In this document: piece after piece, positions 51,724 through 60,702 of the stretch
How positions within the stretch are numbered: position 1 is the first letter of the stretch
Layout: each line of letters starts with the position of its first letter
Source of the DNA: Actinomycetota bacterium
GTDB lineage: Bacteria > Actinomycetota > Actinomycetes > Mycobacteriales > Mycobacteriaceae
Assembly: GCA_018268465.1 (NCBI GenBank)
Contig: JAFDWN010000002.1
Coordinates: 510,100 to 570,844, forward strand
Direction of reading: 5' to 3'
DNA: 60,745 bases
The notes under the pieces: generated by a model
Database searches by the model: none
What the model was told of the DNA's origin: nothing
The model's input: only the letters and a program-made list of their open reading frames with translations
Program-made: the position numbers and the translations under genes

Positions 51724-53295
51724 TTAGCGAATTTCGCTGAGATTCATGCGGTCCGGAGCATCCGCGCGCACCAGCGGCAGCCGTACCCGGAATGTCGTGC
51801 GGCCCGCGCCGGACGACACCGCGATCGAACCGCGGTGCGCCTCGACGATCGACGCGGCGATGGCCAGGCCCAGCCCGAAGCTGCCCGCCGCCCGCGAGCG
51901 GGACTTGTCGGCGCGCACGAAACGCTCGAACAGGTGCGGCTGCAGGTCCTCCGGAATCCCCGGGCCGTCGTCGGTGACGGTCAGCTCGGCGACCGCCGCG
52001 CCATTGTCGGCGGCGCCGGCGCGAAGTGCCGTCGTGACGGTGGTGCCGTGCGGTGTGTGCACCCGGGCGTTCGACAGCAGGTTGGCCAGCAGCTGGTGCA
52101 GCCTGGCCCGATCCCCGCGCACCCACAGCGCGGCGGCCTCGGTCTCCCCCACATCGGCTACCCACCGATGCGACGGCGCCGACACCGCGGCGTCGTTGAC
52201 CGCATCGACGACGAGGTCCGCCAGTTCCACCTCGTCGGCGGTGAGATCCTGCCCCTCGTCGAGGCGGGCCAGCAGCAGCAGATCGGCGACCAGTGAATTC
52301 ATCCGCCGCGTTTCGGCTTCGATACGCGCAAGGGCGTATTCGGTGGTGTCGGGGAGTACCGCGCTGTCCTGGCGGGTCAGCTCGGCGTAGCCGTGGATGG
52401 CGGCCAGCGGCGTCCGCAGTTCGTGGCTGGCGTCGGTGATGAACTGGCGCATCCGCCGGTCCGACGCGGCCACCTCCGACAGGGCCTGCTCGACATGGTC
52501 CAGCAGCCGGTTGAGGGTGTCGCCGACGAGCCCGACCTCAGTTCCGGGACTGATGTCCGGCTCGGGCACGCGCGGGGTGATCGTGTGGTTGTCCCGGCTC
52601 AGCGGCAGCGCGGCCACCTCCGCCGCGGTGGCCGCGACACGGCGCAGCGGACGCAGTGCATACCGCACGATCATCACCGTGGCCAGGGCGGTGATGACCA
52701 GGGCGAGGGTGGTCATGCCGCCGATGATCGCGGTCTCCCTCGCCACCGCACGAGACGACGGATCCAGCGACACCGCGGTGATGAGGGTCTCGCCGTCGTC
52801 GCCCGGTCGCGAATCCACTCGGTACCAGCCCAGCCCGGGCAGATGCATCGAACTCGGCGAAGGGCCGGTCCACGAAGCACCCGCGATCTCGCGCCGAGCT
52901 TCTGGCGGGACAGGACCCGCCTCTCCCTCGCCGTACAACGCAGCGTCCAGCACCATGCCGTCGCGCACGAGCGCGATCACGTTTCCGGGCGACTGACCGA
53001 TGAGCAGAGACAGGGGTTTCATCGCCCCCGGCTCGGGTAGGTCACCCGACGGCGATACCGGCGTAGTGCGGAATTTGGTGACCGAACTGCTGAATGCTTC
53101 CGCCGACGACGCCAGCTGGGTGTCGATGAGGCCCCGGACCGAGGATCCCACGGTGAACACCGTCAGCGCGCCGACGATCACCTGGACGGCCATCACCACC
53201 GCGCAGACCGCGACCACCAGCTGGCGTGACAGTGTCCATTTTCGCCACCCGCGGATCTTCGGGGAGCCCGCTGCCGATGTGTCGCCGGAGGTCAT
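51724..53295 (-). CDS. Membrane sensor histidine kinase (TrcS/TcrY-like)
   Basis: A 523-aa sensor kinase. Transmembrane helix 1 is at ~25-48, an extracytoplasmic sensor region at ~50-190, and helix 2 at ~193-215. A HAMP linker follows, then the H-box ASHELRTPLAAIHGY (His ~292). The ATPase domain has the N-box LLANLLSNARVHT, G1 DDGPGIP and G2 GSFGLGLAIA. It overlaps the response-regulator gene by 4 bp and forms a two-component system with it. The signal is unknown; resemblance to mycobacterial TrcS/TcrY is by overall look. Confidence 0.93.
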   Translation of the reverse strand: MTSGDTSAAGSPKIRGWRKWTLSRQLVVAVCAVVMAVQVIVGALTVFTVGSSVRGLIDTQLASSAEAFSSSVTKFRTTPVSPSGDLPEPGAMKPLSLLIGQSPGNVIALVRDGMVLDAALYGEGEAGPVPPEARREIAGASWTGPSPSSMHLPGLGWYRVDSRPGDDGETLITAVSLDPSSRAVARETAIIGGMTTLALVITALATVMIVRYALRPLRRVAATAAEVAALPLSRDNHTITPRVPEPDISPGTEVGLVGDTLNRLLDHVEQALSEVAASDRRMRQFITDASHELRTPLAAIHGYAELTRQDSAVLPDTTEYALARIEAETRRMNSLVADLLLLARLDEGQDLTADEVELADLVVDAVNDAAVSAPSHRWVADVGETEAAALWVRGDRARLHQLLANLLSNARVHTPHGTTVTTALRAGAADNGAAVAELTVTDDGPGIPEDLQPHLFERFVRADKSRSRAAGSFGLGLAIAASIVEAHRGSIAVSSGAGRTTFRVRLPLVRADAPDRMNLSEIR

Positions 53296-54077
53296 TGGGC
53301 CTGGTCAGCAGGCCGCAGCAGGTATCCGACACCGCGCACGGTGTGGATCATCGGCGGCCGGGCGGCGTCGACTTTCTTGCGCAGGTACGACACGTACAGG
53401 TCGACGACGCTGGACTTGCCGCCGAAGTCGTACTGCCACACCTCCTGCAGGATCTCCTGACGGCTCACCGCCCGCCGCGGATTGCGCATCAGGAAGCGCA
53501 GCAGCTCGAACTCCGTGGAGGAGAGCGCGATACGGTCCCCTCCACGCGTGACCTCGCGGCTCGCGCTGTCCAATTCGAGGTCCCCCACCGACAATGTCTC
53601 GTCGGCGGCCGGCGCGAGATAGGCCGACCGCCGCAACAATCCGCGCAGGCGGGCGACCAGCTCCTCGAGGCTGAACGGTTTGGTCATGTAGTCATCGCCG
53701 CCAGCAGTCAGCCCGGTGACGCGGTCGCGGACCGAATCACGTGCCGTGAGGAACAGTGTGGGGGTGTAGCGACCGGATTCGCGCAGCCGCGCAAGGACAC
53801 CCAAACCGTCCATATCCGGCAACATGATGTCCAGAACCAGGATGTCCGGACCGATTTCGTGATACTTCGCGACGGCGTCGTGGGCGTCGTGTGCGACCGC
53901 GACGTCCCAGCCTTCGTACCGGAGCGCCATCTGGACCAGGTTGGTCAATGCGCGCTCGTCGTCGACGAGCAGCACCCGGATCGGGGATCCGTCGGCACGG
54001 AACATCCGGGGCAGCTGACCGAGCACGGGACGGCGCGGGGCGCTGCTGTCCTCGAGGATCGTTTCGGACGTCACCAC
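53292..54077 (-). CDS. OmpR-family response regulator (TrcR/TcrX-like)
   Basis: A 261-aa response regulator. The receiver domain (~33-150) has the acidic pair VDDE, the phospho-acceptor Asp in LVLDIMLPDMDG (~78) and the Lys in MTKPF (~128). The DNA-binding winged helix (~165-258) includes SSTEFELLRFLM and VVDLYVSYLRKKVD. The ~30-residue N-terminal extension precedes the usual receiver start. It is first in the operon with the kinase; a palindrome lies upstream at 54109-54121. Confidence 0.94.
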   Translation of the reverse strand: MVTSETILEDSSAPRRPVLGQLPRMFRADGSPIRVLLVDDERALTNLVQMALRYEGWDVAVAHDAHDAVAKYHEIGPDILVLDIMLPDMDGLGVLARLRESGRYTPTLFLTARDSVRDRVTGLTAGGDDYMTKPFSLEELVARLRGLLRRSAYLAPAADETLSVGDLELDSASREVTRGGDRIALSSTEFELLRFLMRNPRRAVSRQEILQEVWQYDFGGKSSVVDLYVSYLRKKVDAARPPMIHTVRGVGYLLRPADQAQ

Positions 54078-54108
54078 ACCATTGTCACGGGCTCACAGCC
54101 CACCGTCA

Positions 54109-54121
54109 CCTATCTCATAGG
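54109..54121. promoter_or_regulatory. Palindrome upstream of the response-regulator gene
   Basis: CCTAT-CTC-ATAGG, a perfect 5-bp inverted repeat 32 bp upstream of the response regulator and 39 bp upstream of the divergent methyltransferase gene. It is a candidate operator for autoregulation. Confidence 0.35.
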
Positions 54122-54159
54122 CAGTTCACAACTTCGGCGTGGGGGGCGCATGCTGAGAT

Positions 54160-54939
54160 ATGGCGATGCGAGAGCCCGCCTACGCCGATCGGCGCCGGGC
54201 CGGAGTGTTCGGCTCGGCCGCCGACGACTACGACCGGTTCCGGCCGCGTTATCCGGATCACCTCATCGCGGGCCTCGTGGTGCGCCCCGGCATGCGGGTA
54301 CTCGACGTCGGCGCCGGCACCGGGATCGCGTCGAGGCAATTGCGGGACGCGGGCGCCGACCTCCTCGCCGTGGAGCCCGACCCGCGGATGGCGCGGGTGG
54401 CGAAGGCCCACGACATCTTGGTCGAGGAGGCGACCTTCGAGGACTGGGATCCCGGCGGCCGAACGTTCGACCTCGTGGTGTTCGCACAGTCCTTCCACTG
54501 GGTCCGGCCCGAACCGGCACTGGACAAGGTCGCCTCGATCCTGCGCCCCGGCGGCCGCCTCGCCGTACTGGCCAACCGCATCGTGCCGCACTCGCCGACC
54601 CAGGACCACTTGGACAAGGCCTACGTGGGTTATCTCGACAAGTCCCAGCGACCCTCGATCGTCGGGTCCCACGGCGATGATCTGACTGCGATGATCCGGT
54701 CACGCGGATACAGCGTCGAGAAGCGCTACGTCATCGAACGCCTGCACTACCCGCGCCACGCCTGGGTGAACCTGGTGTGCACCTATTCCAACGTGCTCAC
54801 GCTCGAACCCGCCGCTCGCGCCGGGCTGCGTGCCGCCCTGCACCAGCGCATCAGCACAGAAGGAGTGGACGCGGAGAACCAAGCCGTCGCGGTGGTGGCG
54901 ACTCCGATCCCGAAGCCGGAGATCTCGAACGGGCGGTAG
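54160..54939 (+). CDS. SAM-dependent methyltransferase (type 11-like)
   Basis: A 259-aa class I methyltransferase. It opens with FGSAADDYDRFRPRYP, common in this group. The SAM-binding motif I VLDVGAGTGIASRQL is at ~46-60, the acidic end of strand 2 is AVEPD, and post-I FDLVVFAQSFHWV is at ~105. The substrate is unknown (small molecule likely). ATG 54160 is divergent from the two-component operon. Confidence 0.88.
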   Translation: MAMREPAYADRRRAGVFGSAADDYDRFRPRYPDHLIAGLVVRPGMRVLDVGAGTGIASRQLRDAGADLLAVEPDPRMARVAKAHDILVEEATFEDWDPGGRTFDLVVFAQSFHWVRPEPALDKVASILRPGGRLAVLANRIVPHSPTQDHLDKAYVGYLDKSQRPSIVGSHGDDLTAMIRSRGYSVEKRYVIERLHYPRHAWVNLVCTYSNVLTLEPAARAGLRAALHQRISTEGVDAENQAVAVVATPIPKPEISNGR

Positions 54940-55021
54940 CGAGGGCGTCGAGACGTCCACTACTCCCAGGCAACTGGCGGATGTGCAGTATTCGAAACCG
55001 ACGGTATTCCTCGGGCCGATT

Positions 55022-55453
55022 TCAACGCTGACCAACAGCCGGGTGCGGCCAATAGCCGATAACCCCGTCGAACTCGAGTTCCGTTTGAGCGAAGTCGTTT
55101 CCGACGGCGATCAGCGGCTCGTTGGCAAGTTTCGCGGCGGCGTAGGTCATCGTGTCGCCGAAGTTGAGAGCCGCGGGGTGACGACCCTTGCCGTACTGGA
55201 GGTAGGCACGGTGTGCCGCGAGGGCGTGGTCCGCAGTGAAATCCAAGACGGTCAAATTGATCTCGGCCTTCAGTCGATCGAAAGCCGTGCGGGCGACGGA
55301 ACCGTGGCGACTGCTGAGGACGATCAGGCACTCGACAACGCTGGGCGCAGCAATGGCAGGACCGCGATCGGCCGCAAGCGCGGCCAACACCTGTTCGACA
55401 TGCGGGTCCTCGCGCTGCAGCACGGCGATAATGGCACTGGGATCGACGATCAC
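55022..55453 (-). CDS. vapC: VapC-family PIN-domain toxin
   Basis: A 143-aa PIN-domain ribonuclease. The acidic active-site residues are visible: Asp4 in MIVDPSAI, Glu in VVECLI (~41), Asp in [10 protein letters not shown] (~100) and Asp in VGNDF (~119). Such toxins cleave RNA and block translation until neutralised by VapB. The GTG start lies 2 bp after the antitoxin stop, so the two genes form one operon. Specific RNA target unknown. Confidence 0.92.
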   Translation of the reverse strand: MIVDPSAIIAVLQREDPHVEQVLAALAADRGPAIAAPSVVECLIVLSSRHGSVARTAFDRLKAEINLTVLDFTADHALAAHRAYLQYGKGRHPAALNFGDTMTYAAAKLANEPLIAVGNDFAQTELEFDGVIGYWPHPAVGQR

Positions 55454-55455
55454 GC

Positions 55456-55719
55456 CTATACCCCGGTCTGGGGATCAAGCCCCAGCATCTGCTCACGCTC
55501 GGCCTTGGAAATGGGCGAACCATCCGCCAGGAGCGGCCAAATCTCGTTCGTCAGGACGTCCAGCAGATCATCCGCGCGACCGCCGCTACGAGCCTGGGTG
55601 ACCTCGATCTGAGCTCTGAGTGCATGCCGGATCGCATCGATGCGGCTGGACAGATGAAGTCGGTGCATCAACTCATCAGCCAGCTCGATGACCTCTTCAT
55701 CCTTCACATTGAAAGCCAT
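55456..55719 (-). CDS. vapB: VapB-family antitoxin
   Basis: An 87-aa antitoxin. The N-terminal [20 protein letters not shown] ... [14 protein letters not shown] forms the DNA-binding and dimerisation region, and the C-terminal part carries the toxin-wrapping segment. I chose ATG 55719 because a -10 box TACCAT lies 6 nt upstream on the minus strand and the protein family begins with MAFN-type residues. The VapBC complex would bind the palindromes at 55721-55754 and repress itself. Confidence 0.9.
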   Translation of the reverse strand: MAFNVKDEEVIELADELMHRLHLSSRIDAIRHALRAQIEVTQARSGGRADDLLDVLTNEIWPLLADGSPISKAEREQMLGLDPQTGV

Positions 55720-55720
55720 A

Positions 55721-55754
55721 GGTACATGGTACCACTGATGAGGTACCATGTACC
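55721..55754. promoter_or_regulatory. VapBC operator: nested palindromes over the promoter
   Basis: GGTACATGGTACC (55721-55733) and its perfect complement (55742-55754) are separated by 8 nt, and each arm is itself palindromic (GGTAC-N3-GTACC). The proximal arm contains the -10 box TACCAT (minus strand, 55726-55731) and ends 1 nt before the vapB start codon. Confidence 0.8.
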
Positions 55755-55869
55755 GATATCAATCATGCAGCAGGCTGCACCGTTGCAGTAGATGCAACAA
55801 CCATCGTCCAATGCCGCAAACAGCTCACGATTCGATTCAAATACGATGCACCAGAGCGTATTTCGACCC

Positions 55870-58161
55870 TCACTCTTCCCATTTCACCTCGTCAGGGCTC
55901 TTGTCCGGTCGCAGCCCCCGCCAGCTCGGCTGGCGCAGGCGGTTGTCGGTGGTTCGTTCGCTGTAGCGCACCTCGCCAACCAGCTCCGGGCGGACGTAGC
56001 TGACACCTTTGGCATCCTGCGTGGAAAGCCGTGTGTTGAATGGTGATTCGTCAGTCTGCAACGGTTCGAGGGTCTGCTTGAGCGCGGCCAGCTCCTTTTC
56101 GGTGAACCCCGTGCCCACCCTTCCGGCGAACTGCAGGCCACCCTCGGCGGGGACTCCGAGCAGCAGGGCCCCGATACCGCTGGTGCGGCCGCCGTTGCCG
56201 GCGCGCCAGCCGCCGATCACCACCTCCTGGGTGTTCCAGATCTTGTCCTTGATCCACGACGACGATCGCCGGCCGGGCTGGTAGGTGGAGTCCCGCTTCT
56301 TGGCGACGACACCCTCCCAGCGCATCGTCCGCGCGTATTCCAGCGCTTCGCTGCCATCGCCGCTGATCGGCTCGGGGACGATCAGGTCGCCGGCCCGCGC
56401 CAGCGTTTCCAGCACCCGGCGGCGGTCGGAGTACTTGGCCCGCAACAGCGGTCGTTCGTCGAGGTAGAGGATGTCGAACGCCCAGAATTCGATCCGTGTG
56501 GAGCGGGCACGGTTCTGCATCGCAGAGAAACTCGGCACACCGGATTCGTCGAGTGCGACGACCTCCCCGTCGAGAACGACGTGATGGTCGGCGAGGCCCG
56601 CGGCCAGCCCTGCCAGCTGCGGATACTCCCCGGTGACGTCGCGGCCGCTGCGCGACTGCAACCGCAGGTGGCCGTGGTCGGCGTCGACGAGCAGCCGGTA
56701 GCCGTCCCACTTTCCCTCGAATGCGTACTGGGCGGCGGTGAGGTGCTCCACCGATCCGTGCGTGGACAGCATCGGGGCGAGGTCCTGAAGTGTCGGACGG
56801 GTCTGTTCCTTCATGCGATGGGCCAGCCATTGGGTGCCGTTGGTCTGAATCATCGCATAGCGCCCGGAGATTCGGCTGCCGTGCAGGTTGACGATCACCT
56901 CGCCGCCCTTGTCGGGGGCGTCGTTGAACTTCTCGGTGTCGTAGGTGCCGGTGTCCCAGATGACGACCCTGCCTCCGCCGTACTCCCCCTTGGGAATCTC
57001 GCCGTGGAACGTCAGGTATTCCATCGGGTGATCCTCGGTATGGACGGCGAGGTGGTTGACCGCCGGGCTGTCCGGGAGATTCTTGGGCACGGCCCAACTC
57101 ACCAACACTCCGTTGCGTTCCAGCCGGAAGTCGTAGTGCAGCCTGCGGGCGTGGTGCTCCTGGATGACGAACCTGTCGTCGGCGCCGGTCGCGGGCGACC
57201 CCTGCGGTACGGGTTCGGGAGTCTTGGCGGCATCCCGCATGCTGCGGTAGGTGCTCAGCCGGTCGCTGCCCGACCCTCCGGTATCCAGGCCCTCGAGCAA
57301 GTCGCCGAGGCTCTCGACACGCGCGAGCACTTCGTCGAAATGCAGCTGCCGCAGGTCGGGATCGTCGAGTTCGTCCCAGGAGCGTGGCGCGGCAACGGTC
57401 GGATGTTCGCGGCCACGCAGCGAATACGGCGCGATCGTCGTCTTCGACGCGCTGTTCTGACTCCAGTCGACGAACACCTTGCCTGCGCGCAGGCTCTTCG
57501 TCATCGTCGCCGTGACGAGTTTCGGCATCGACGTTTCCAGTTGCTGGGCAACACGTTTGGCGAGGATTACCGCACCCTGCGAGCTGACGGGCGGTTCCAG
57601 TGCGGAGTACAGGTGCAGCCCCTTGCTGCCGCTGGTCACCGGGAAGGTGGTGAGGTCGATGTCGGCCATCAGATCCCTGATGACCCGCGCCACCTCGGCG
57701 AGATCCGCCATCGCCACCCCGTCCCCGGGGTCCAGATCGAACACCAAACGCGTTGCCGGGCCGGGCTTCTTATGCGTGTCCCCGACGAAGCGCCATTGTG
57801 GGACATGCACTTCGAGCGCGGCCTGCTGGGCGATCCAGGCCACGGCGAGTTCGGAGTCGATGATGGGGTAGGTGGTGGTGCCGGAGCGGTGTGTGATGGC
57901 TGCCCGGTCGAGCCAGGCGGGTGCGGAGCCGGCGAGCTGCTTTTCGAAGAAGGAGGCCTGCTCTACACCGTTGGGCCACCGCTTGCGGGTGGCCGGCCGG
58001 CCGGTCACGTGCGGGAGCATCACATTGGCCACGGCGGTGTAGTAGTCGAACACCTCGGCTTTGGTGGTCCCGGTCGCGGGATAGAGGACCTTGTCGGGGT
58101 TGGTCAGCGCGACCCGGGGCCCCGACGTCGCTCCGGGGGGCCACACCCGCGCCGATTCCAT
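55870..58161 (-). CDS. ligD: NHEJ DNA ligase D (polymerase-nuclease-ligase)
   Basis: A 763-aa multifunctional end-joining enzyme in mycobacterial order. The primase-polymerase domain is at ~1-290 (FDLDPGDG metal site near 135, TSGSKGLHLY near 168). A 3'-phosphoesterase domain lies at ~310-440 (FVIQEHHARRLHYDFRLE, with DHPMEY). The ligase domain is at ~455-760, with the adenylated Lys in FEGKWDGYRL (~484) and EGVVAKKRDSTY (~640). ATG 58161 gives the length expected from M. tuberculosis LigD (~759). A Ku gene is not next to it; HAD and aspA genes lie upstream. Confidence 0.96.
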   Translation of the reverse strand: MESARVWPPGATSGPRVALTNPDKVLYPATGTTKAEVFDYYTAVANVMLPHVTGRPATRKRWPNGVEQASFFEKQLAGSAPAWLDRAAITHRSGTTTYPIIDSELAVAWIAQQAALEVHVPQWRFVGDTHKKPGPATRLVFDLDPGDGVAMADLAEVARVIRDLMADIDLTTFPVTSGSKGLHLYSALEPPVSSQGAVILAKRVAQQLETSMPKLVTATMTKSLRAGKVFVDWSQNSASKTTIAPYSLRGREHPTVAAPRSWDELDDPDLRQLHFDEVLARVESLGDLLEGLDTGGSGSDRLSTYRSMRDAAKTPEPVPQGSPATGADDRFVIQEHHARRLHYDFRLERNGVLVSWAVPKNLPDSPAVNHLAVHTEDHPMEYLTFHGEIPKGEYGGGRVVIWDTGTYDTEKFNDAPDKGGEVIVNLHGSRISGRYAMIQTNGTQWLAHRMKEQTRPTLQDLAPMLSTHGSVEHLTAAQYAFEGKWDGYRLLVDADHGHLRLQSRSGRDVTGEYPQLAGLAAGLADHHVVLDGEVVALDESGVPSFSAMQNRARSTRIEFWAFDILYLDERPLLRAKYSDRRRVLETLARAGDLIVPEPISGDGSEALEYARTMRWEGVVAKKRDSTYQPGRRSSSWIKDKIWNTQEVVIGGWRAGNGGRTSGIGALLLGVPAEGGLQFAGRVGTGFTEKELAALKQTLEPLQTDESPFNTRLSTQDAKGVSYVRPELVGEVRYSERTTDNRLRQPSWRGLRPDKSPDEVKWEE

Positions 58162-58219
58162 AGCCGACGGTATACCCCACCGCGCCGGGCCGAACTCCAC
58201 GAACCAGAAGCCCGGGTCG

Positions 58220-59008
58220 TCAAGACGCCGCCTCAGCGACCGAGACTTCTGGTTCGGGGGTTGAGCGTTGCCGCTCGTCGGCGAAAACGTCCCGGAAACT
58301 GCCGACCACACGGTCAGCACCGCTCTCGACCAGAACGTCACACCCGACGCTGCGACCGACCCCGACAATCCAGAAGCCGCCTCCGCGGGCCGATGCGATC
58401 GCACGCGTCGCATCCGCCACGACGATCGTCCGGCCCGGATCCGCGTGCAGCTGACGCGCGGCGAACAGGTAAGGGGCGGGCGACGGGTCCCGCGGCAGAC
58501 TCAGCAACGCCGTCGCGACACCATCGACGAGAACATCCACGGCGTCCCGCAGTTCGATGGCACGCAGGACGATGTCGGCATTGGGCAGCGTCGAGACCAC
58601 CGCGGTGCGGATATCGTGGATGGTCAGCCATGTCAGGACGTGAGCCAGGTCGCTGTAGCGATGCAGTGCCTGCTCACGCACCAAGCGCAGAAACGTCTGG
58701 TTCTCCCGATTGGCCAGCCCGTGCACCGTCAGCAACCGTTCGTCGTCAGCCGGTGAGCCGATCGGGAGGTGGACCCGGCGCGCCTCGAGCACGGCGCGGA
58801 TCCCCTCCGTCCTGGGTTGGCCATCGATGCGGCGCAAGTAGCGCAGATAGTCGGCGATTTCGTACGGGGCCACCGCCCGCTCGTCGGGTGCAAGCACCCT
58901 GATCACCTCGTTGAACAGTTCTTCCCACGCCTGCTCGTGCACAGCGGCGGTTTCGGTGAGAACGTCATCGACGTCGAACAGCACGGCGTCGCATTCGGTT
59001 GCCCGCAT
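58220..59008 (-). CDS. HAD-superfamily protein, beta-phosphoglucomutase-like, degenerate
   Basis: A 262-aa HAD fold with a helical cap. Motif I is FDVDDVLTET (nucleophile and acid Asp present, ~12-15), and motif II Ser is in VVSTLPNAD (~137). Motif III, normally K-P-x-P, reads RDPSPAPYL, so the usual Lys is replaced. Motif IV is VVADATRAI, with one acidic residue instead of two. It is probably a weakened phosphatase/mutase or a binding protein. ATG 59008 (MRATECD) is chosen; a start at 59035 is possible. It lies 58 bp upstream of ligD. Confidence 0.8.
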   Translation of the reverse strand: MRATECDAVLFDVDDVLTETAAVHEQAWEELFNEVIRVLAPDERAVAPYEIADYLRYLRRIDGQPRTEGIRAVLEARRVHLPIGSPADDERLLTVHGLANRENQTFLRLVREQALHRYSDLAHVLTWLTIHDIRTAVVSTLPNADIVLRAIELRDAVDVLVDGVATALLSLPRDPSPAPYLFAARQLHADPGRTIVVADATRAIASARGGGFWIVGVGRSVGCDVLVESGADRVVGSFRDVFADERQRSTPEPEVSVAEAAS

Positions 59009-59101
59009 CACCACGGCCCATCGTTGGGCGGCCACCGCAGCGCCAGGTCACGACACCGGCGCCGCGGTGGCCAGGCGCAACGAACCGAACCTGGGGTCCG
59101 T

Positions 59102-60598
59102 TCACCGGTCGCGGCCATGCGGCTTTCCCGCCGGAGTCGCGGAGCCGACGTAATCCGTGCGATCGCTGGTCTCGATGTCCACCGGCGCCGGCGCGGTCGT
59201 GCCCGCGAGGTTCGCCAGCCGCTCCGGTGCCAACAACTCGTCGAGTTGCTCTGCCGACAGATACCCGCGGGCGAGCGTGATCATGGCGACCGACTGTCCG
59301 GTGTGCAGGGATTCCCGTGCGATCTCCGACGCGGCGGCGTAGCCGATGTGGGGGTTGAGCGCCGTCGCCAGACCGATGGAATTGTTCACCTGGTCGGCCA
59401 TCGCTTCGATGTTGGCGCCGATACCCGTCACGCAGCGAGTCGTCAACGTTCGAGTGGCGGCAGTCAGGCATGCGACGCTGTCGAGCACCGAATAGGCGAG
59501 CACCGGGAAAAATGCATTCAGCTGCAGTTGACCCGCCTCGGCCGCCATCGTGACGGTCAGATCCCTACCGATCACCGCATAGCAGACCTGCGTCATGACC
59601 TCGGGGATCACCGGGTTCACCTTCCCCGGCATGATGCTCGACCCTGCCTGCACAGCAGGCAGGTTGATTTCGTTCAGACCCGCGCGCGGTCCCGAGGAGA
59701 GCAATCTGAGGTCATTGCAGATCTTCGACAGCTTCACCGCAACACGTTTGAGCACACTCGAAAACTGCACGAACGCACCGGCGTCCGATGTCGCCTCCAC
59801 AAGATTCGCCGCTGTCACGAATGGCCGGCCGGTGACCGCATTCAGGTTGGCGCATACCGCCGCGACATACCCCGGTGGTGCATTGAGCCCGGTCCCGATC
59901 GCAGTACCGCCGAGGTTGATCTCGTGCAGCAGGGCGATCGCCTCGGACAAGCGCTGCCGATCCTCCCCGATCGTCACGGCAAAGCCCTCGAACTCCTGGC
60001 CAAGGGTCATTGGAACGGCATCCTGCAGCTGGGTACGCCCGACCTTCAACGCACGCGCGAACTGCACGGCCTTCGCCTGGAAGGCGTCGACCAATTCACC
60101 CAGCGCGTCGTCGAGCGCCTCGCAGCAATCGATGATCGCAATCCGCAATGCGGTCGGATACACGTCATTCGTTGACTGACCCATGTTTACGTGATCAGCG
60201 GGGTGGAGGTACTGGTACTGGCCCATGCCGTGGCCCATCAGCTGCAGCGCCCGATTGCAGATCACTTCGTTGGCGTTCATATTCGTCGACGTCCCCGCCC
60301 CGCCCTGGATGACGTCGACGACGAATTGGTCCACGAGACCGCCCGCACGGATCTCCTCACACGCCTGCACGATCGCACCGGCCTGTTTGGAACTGAGCAA
60401 TCCCAGTTCGGAGTTGGTCAGTGCCGCAGCCTGTTTCACCGCAGCCAGGGCAGCGGTGAACTCCGCGAACTTCCCGACCGGAATTCCGGTGATCGGGAAG
60501 TTCTCAACCGCCCGCGCGGTATGCACCCCCCAGTACGCGTCGGCGGGAATGTCCTTGTCGCCCAGCAGGTCATGTTCGATTCGAGAGTTCTCAGCCAC
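59102..60598 (-). CDS. aspA: Aspartate ammonia-lyase
   Basis: A 498-aa member of the fumarase/aspartase superfamily, deaminating L-aspartate to fumarate and ammonia. The N-terminal RIEHDLLGDKDIPADAYWG is typical of AspA. The substrate-binding blocks GAGTSTNMNANEV (~95) and HVNMGQSTNDVYPTA (~138) are followed by the signature GSSIMPGKVNPVIPE (~318-332). I place the start at GTG 60598, preceded 7 nt earlier by AAGGAG; the upstream in-frame ATG codons lack a ribosome-binding site. FumC is excluded by length and start. Confidence 0.93.
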   Translation of the reverse strand: MAENSRIEHDLLGDKDIPADAYWGVHTARAVENFPITGIPVGKFAEFTAALAAVKQAAALTNSELGLLSSKQAGAIVQACEEIRAGGLVDQFVVDVIQGGAGTSTNMNANEVICNRALQLMGHGMGQYQYLHPADHVNMGQSTNDVYPTALRIAIIDCCEALDDALGELVDAFQAKAVQFARALKVGRTQLQDAVPMTLGQEFEGFAVTIGEDRQRLSEAIALLHEINLGGTAIGTGLNAPPGYVAAVCANLNAVTGRPFVTAANLVEATSDAGAFVQFSSVLKRVAVKLSKICNDLRLLSSGPRAGLNEINLPAVQAGSSIMPGKVNPVIPEVMTQVCYAVIGRDLTVTMAAEAGQLQLNAFFPVLAYSVLDSVACLTAATRTLTTRCVTGIGANIEAMADQVNNSIGLATALNPHIGYAAASEIARESLHTGQSVAMITLARGYLSAEQLDELLAPERLANLAGTTAPAPVDIETSDRTDYVGSATPAGKPHGRDR

Positions 60599-60702
60599 GA
60601 TGTCTCCTTCCATTGGGGGCAATGCGCCGCGACCGGCTCGGCCGCCGCTCCGGCTGGTCCCCGGCGCACGGTGTCGCCGACGGGTCCGATCGGCGTCCGG
60701 TG

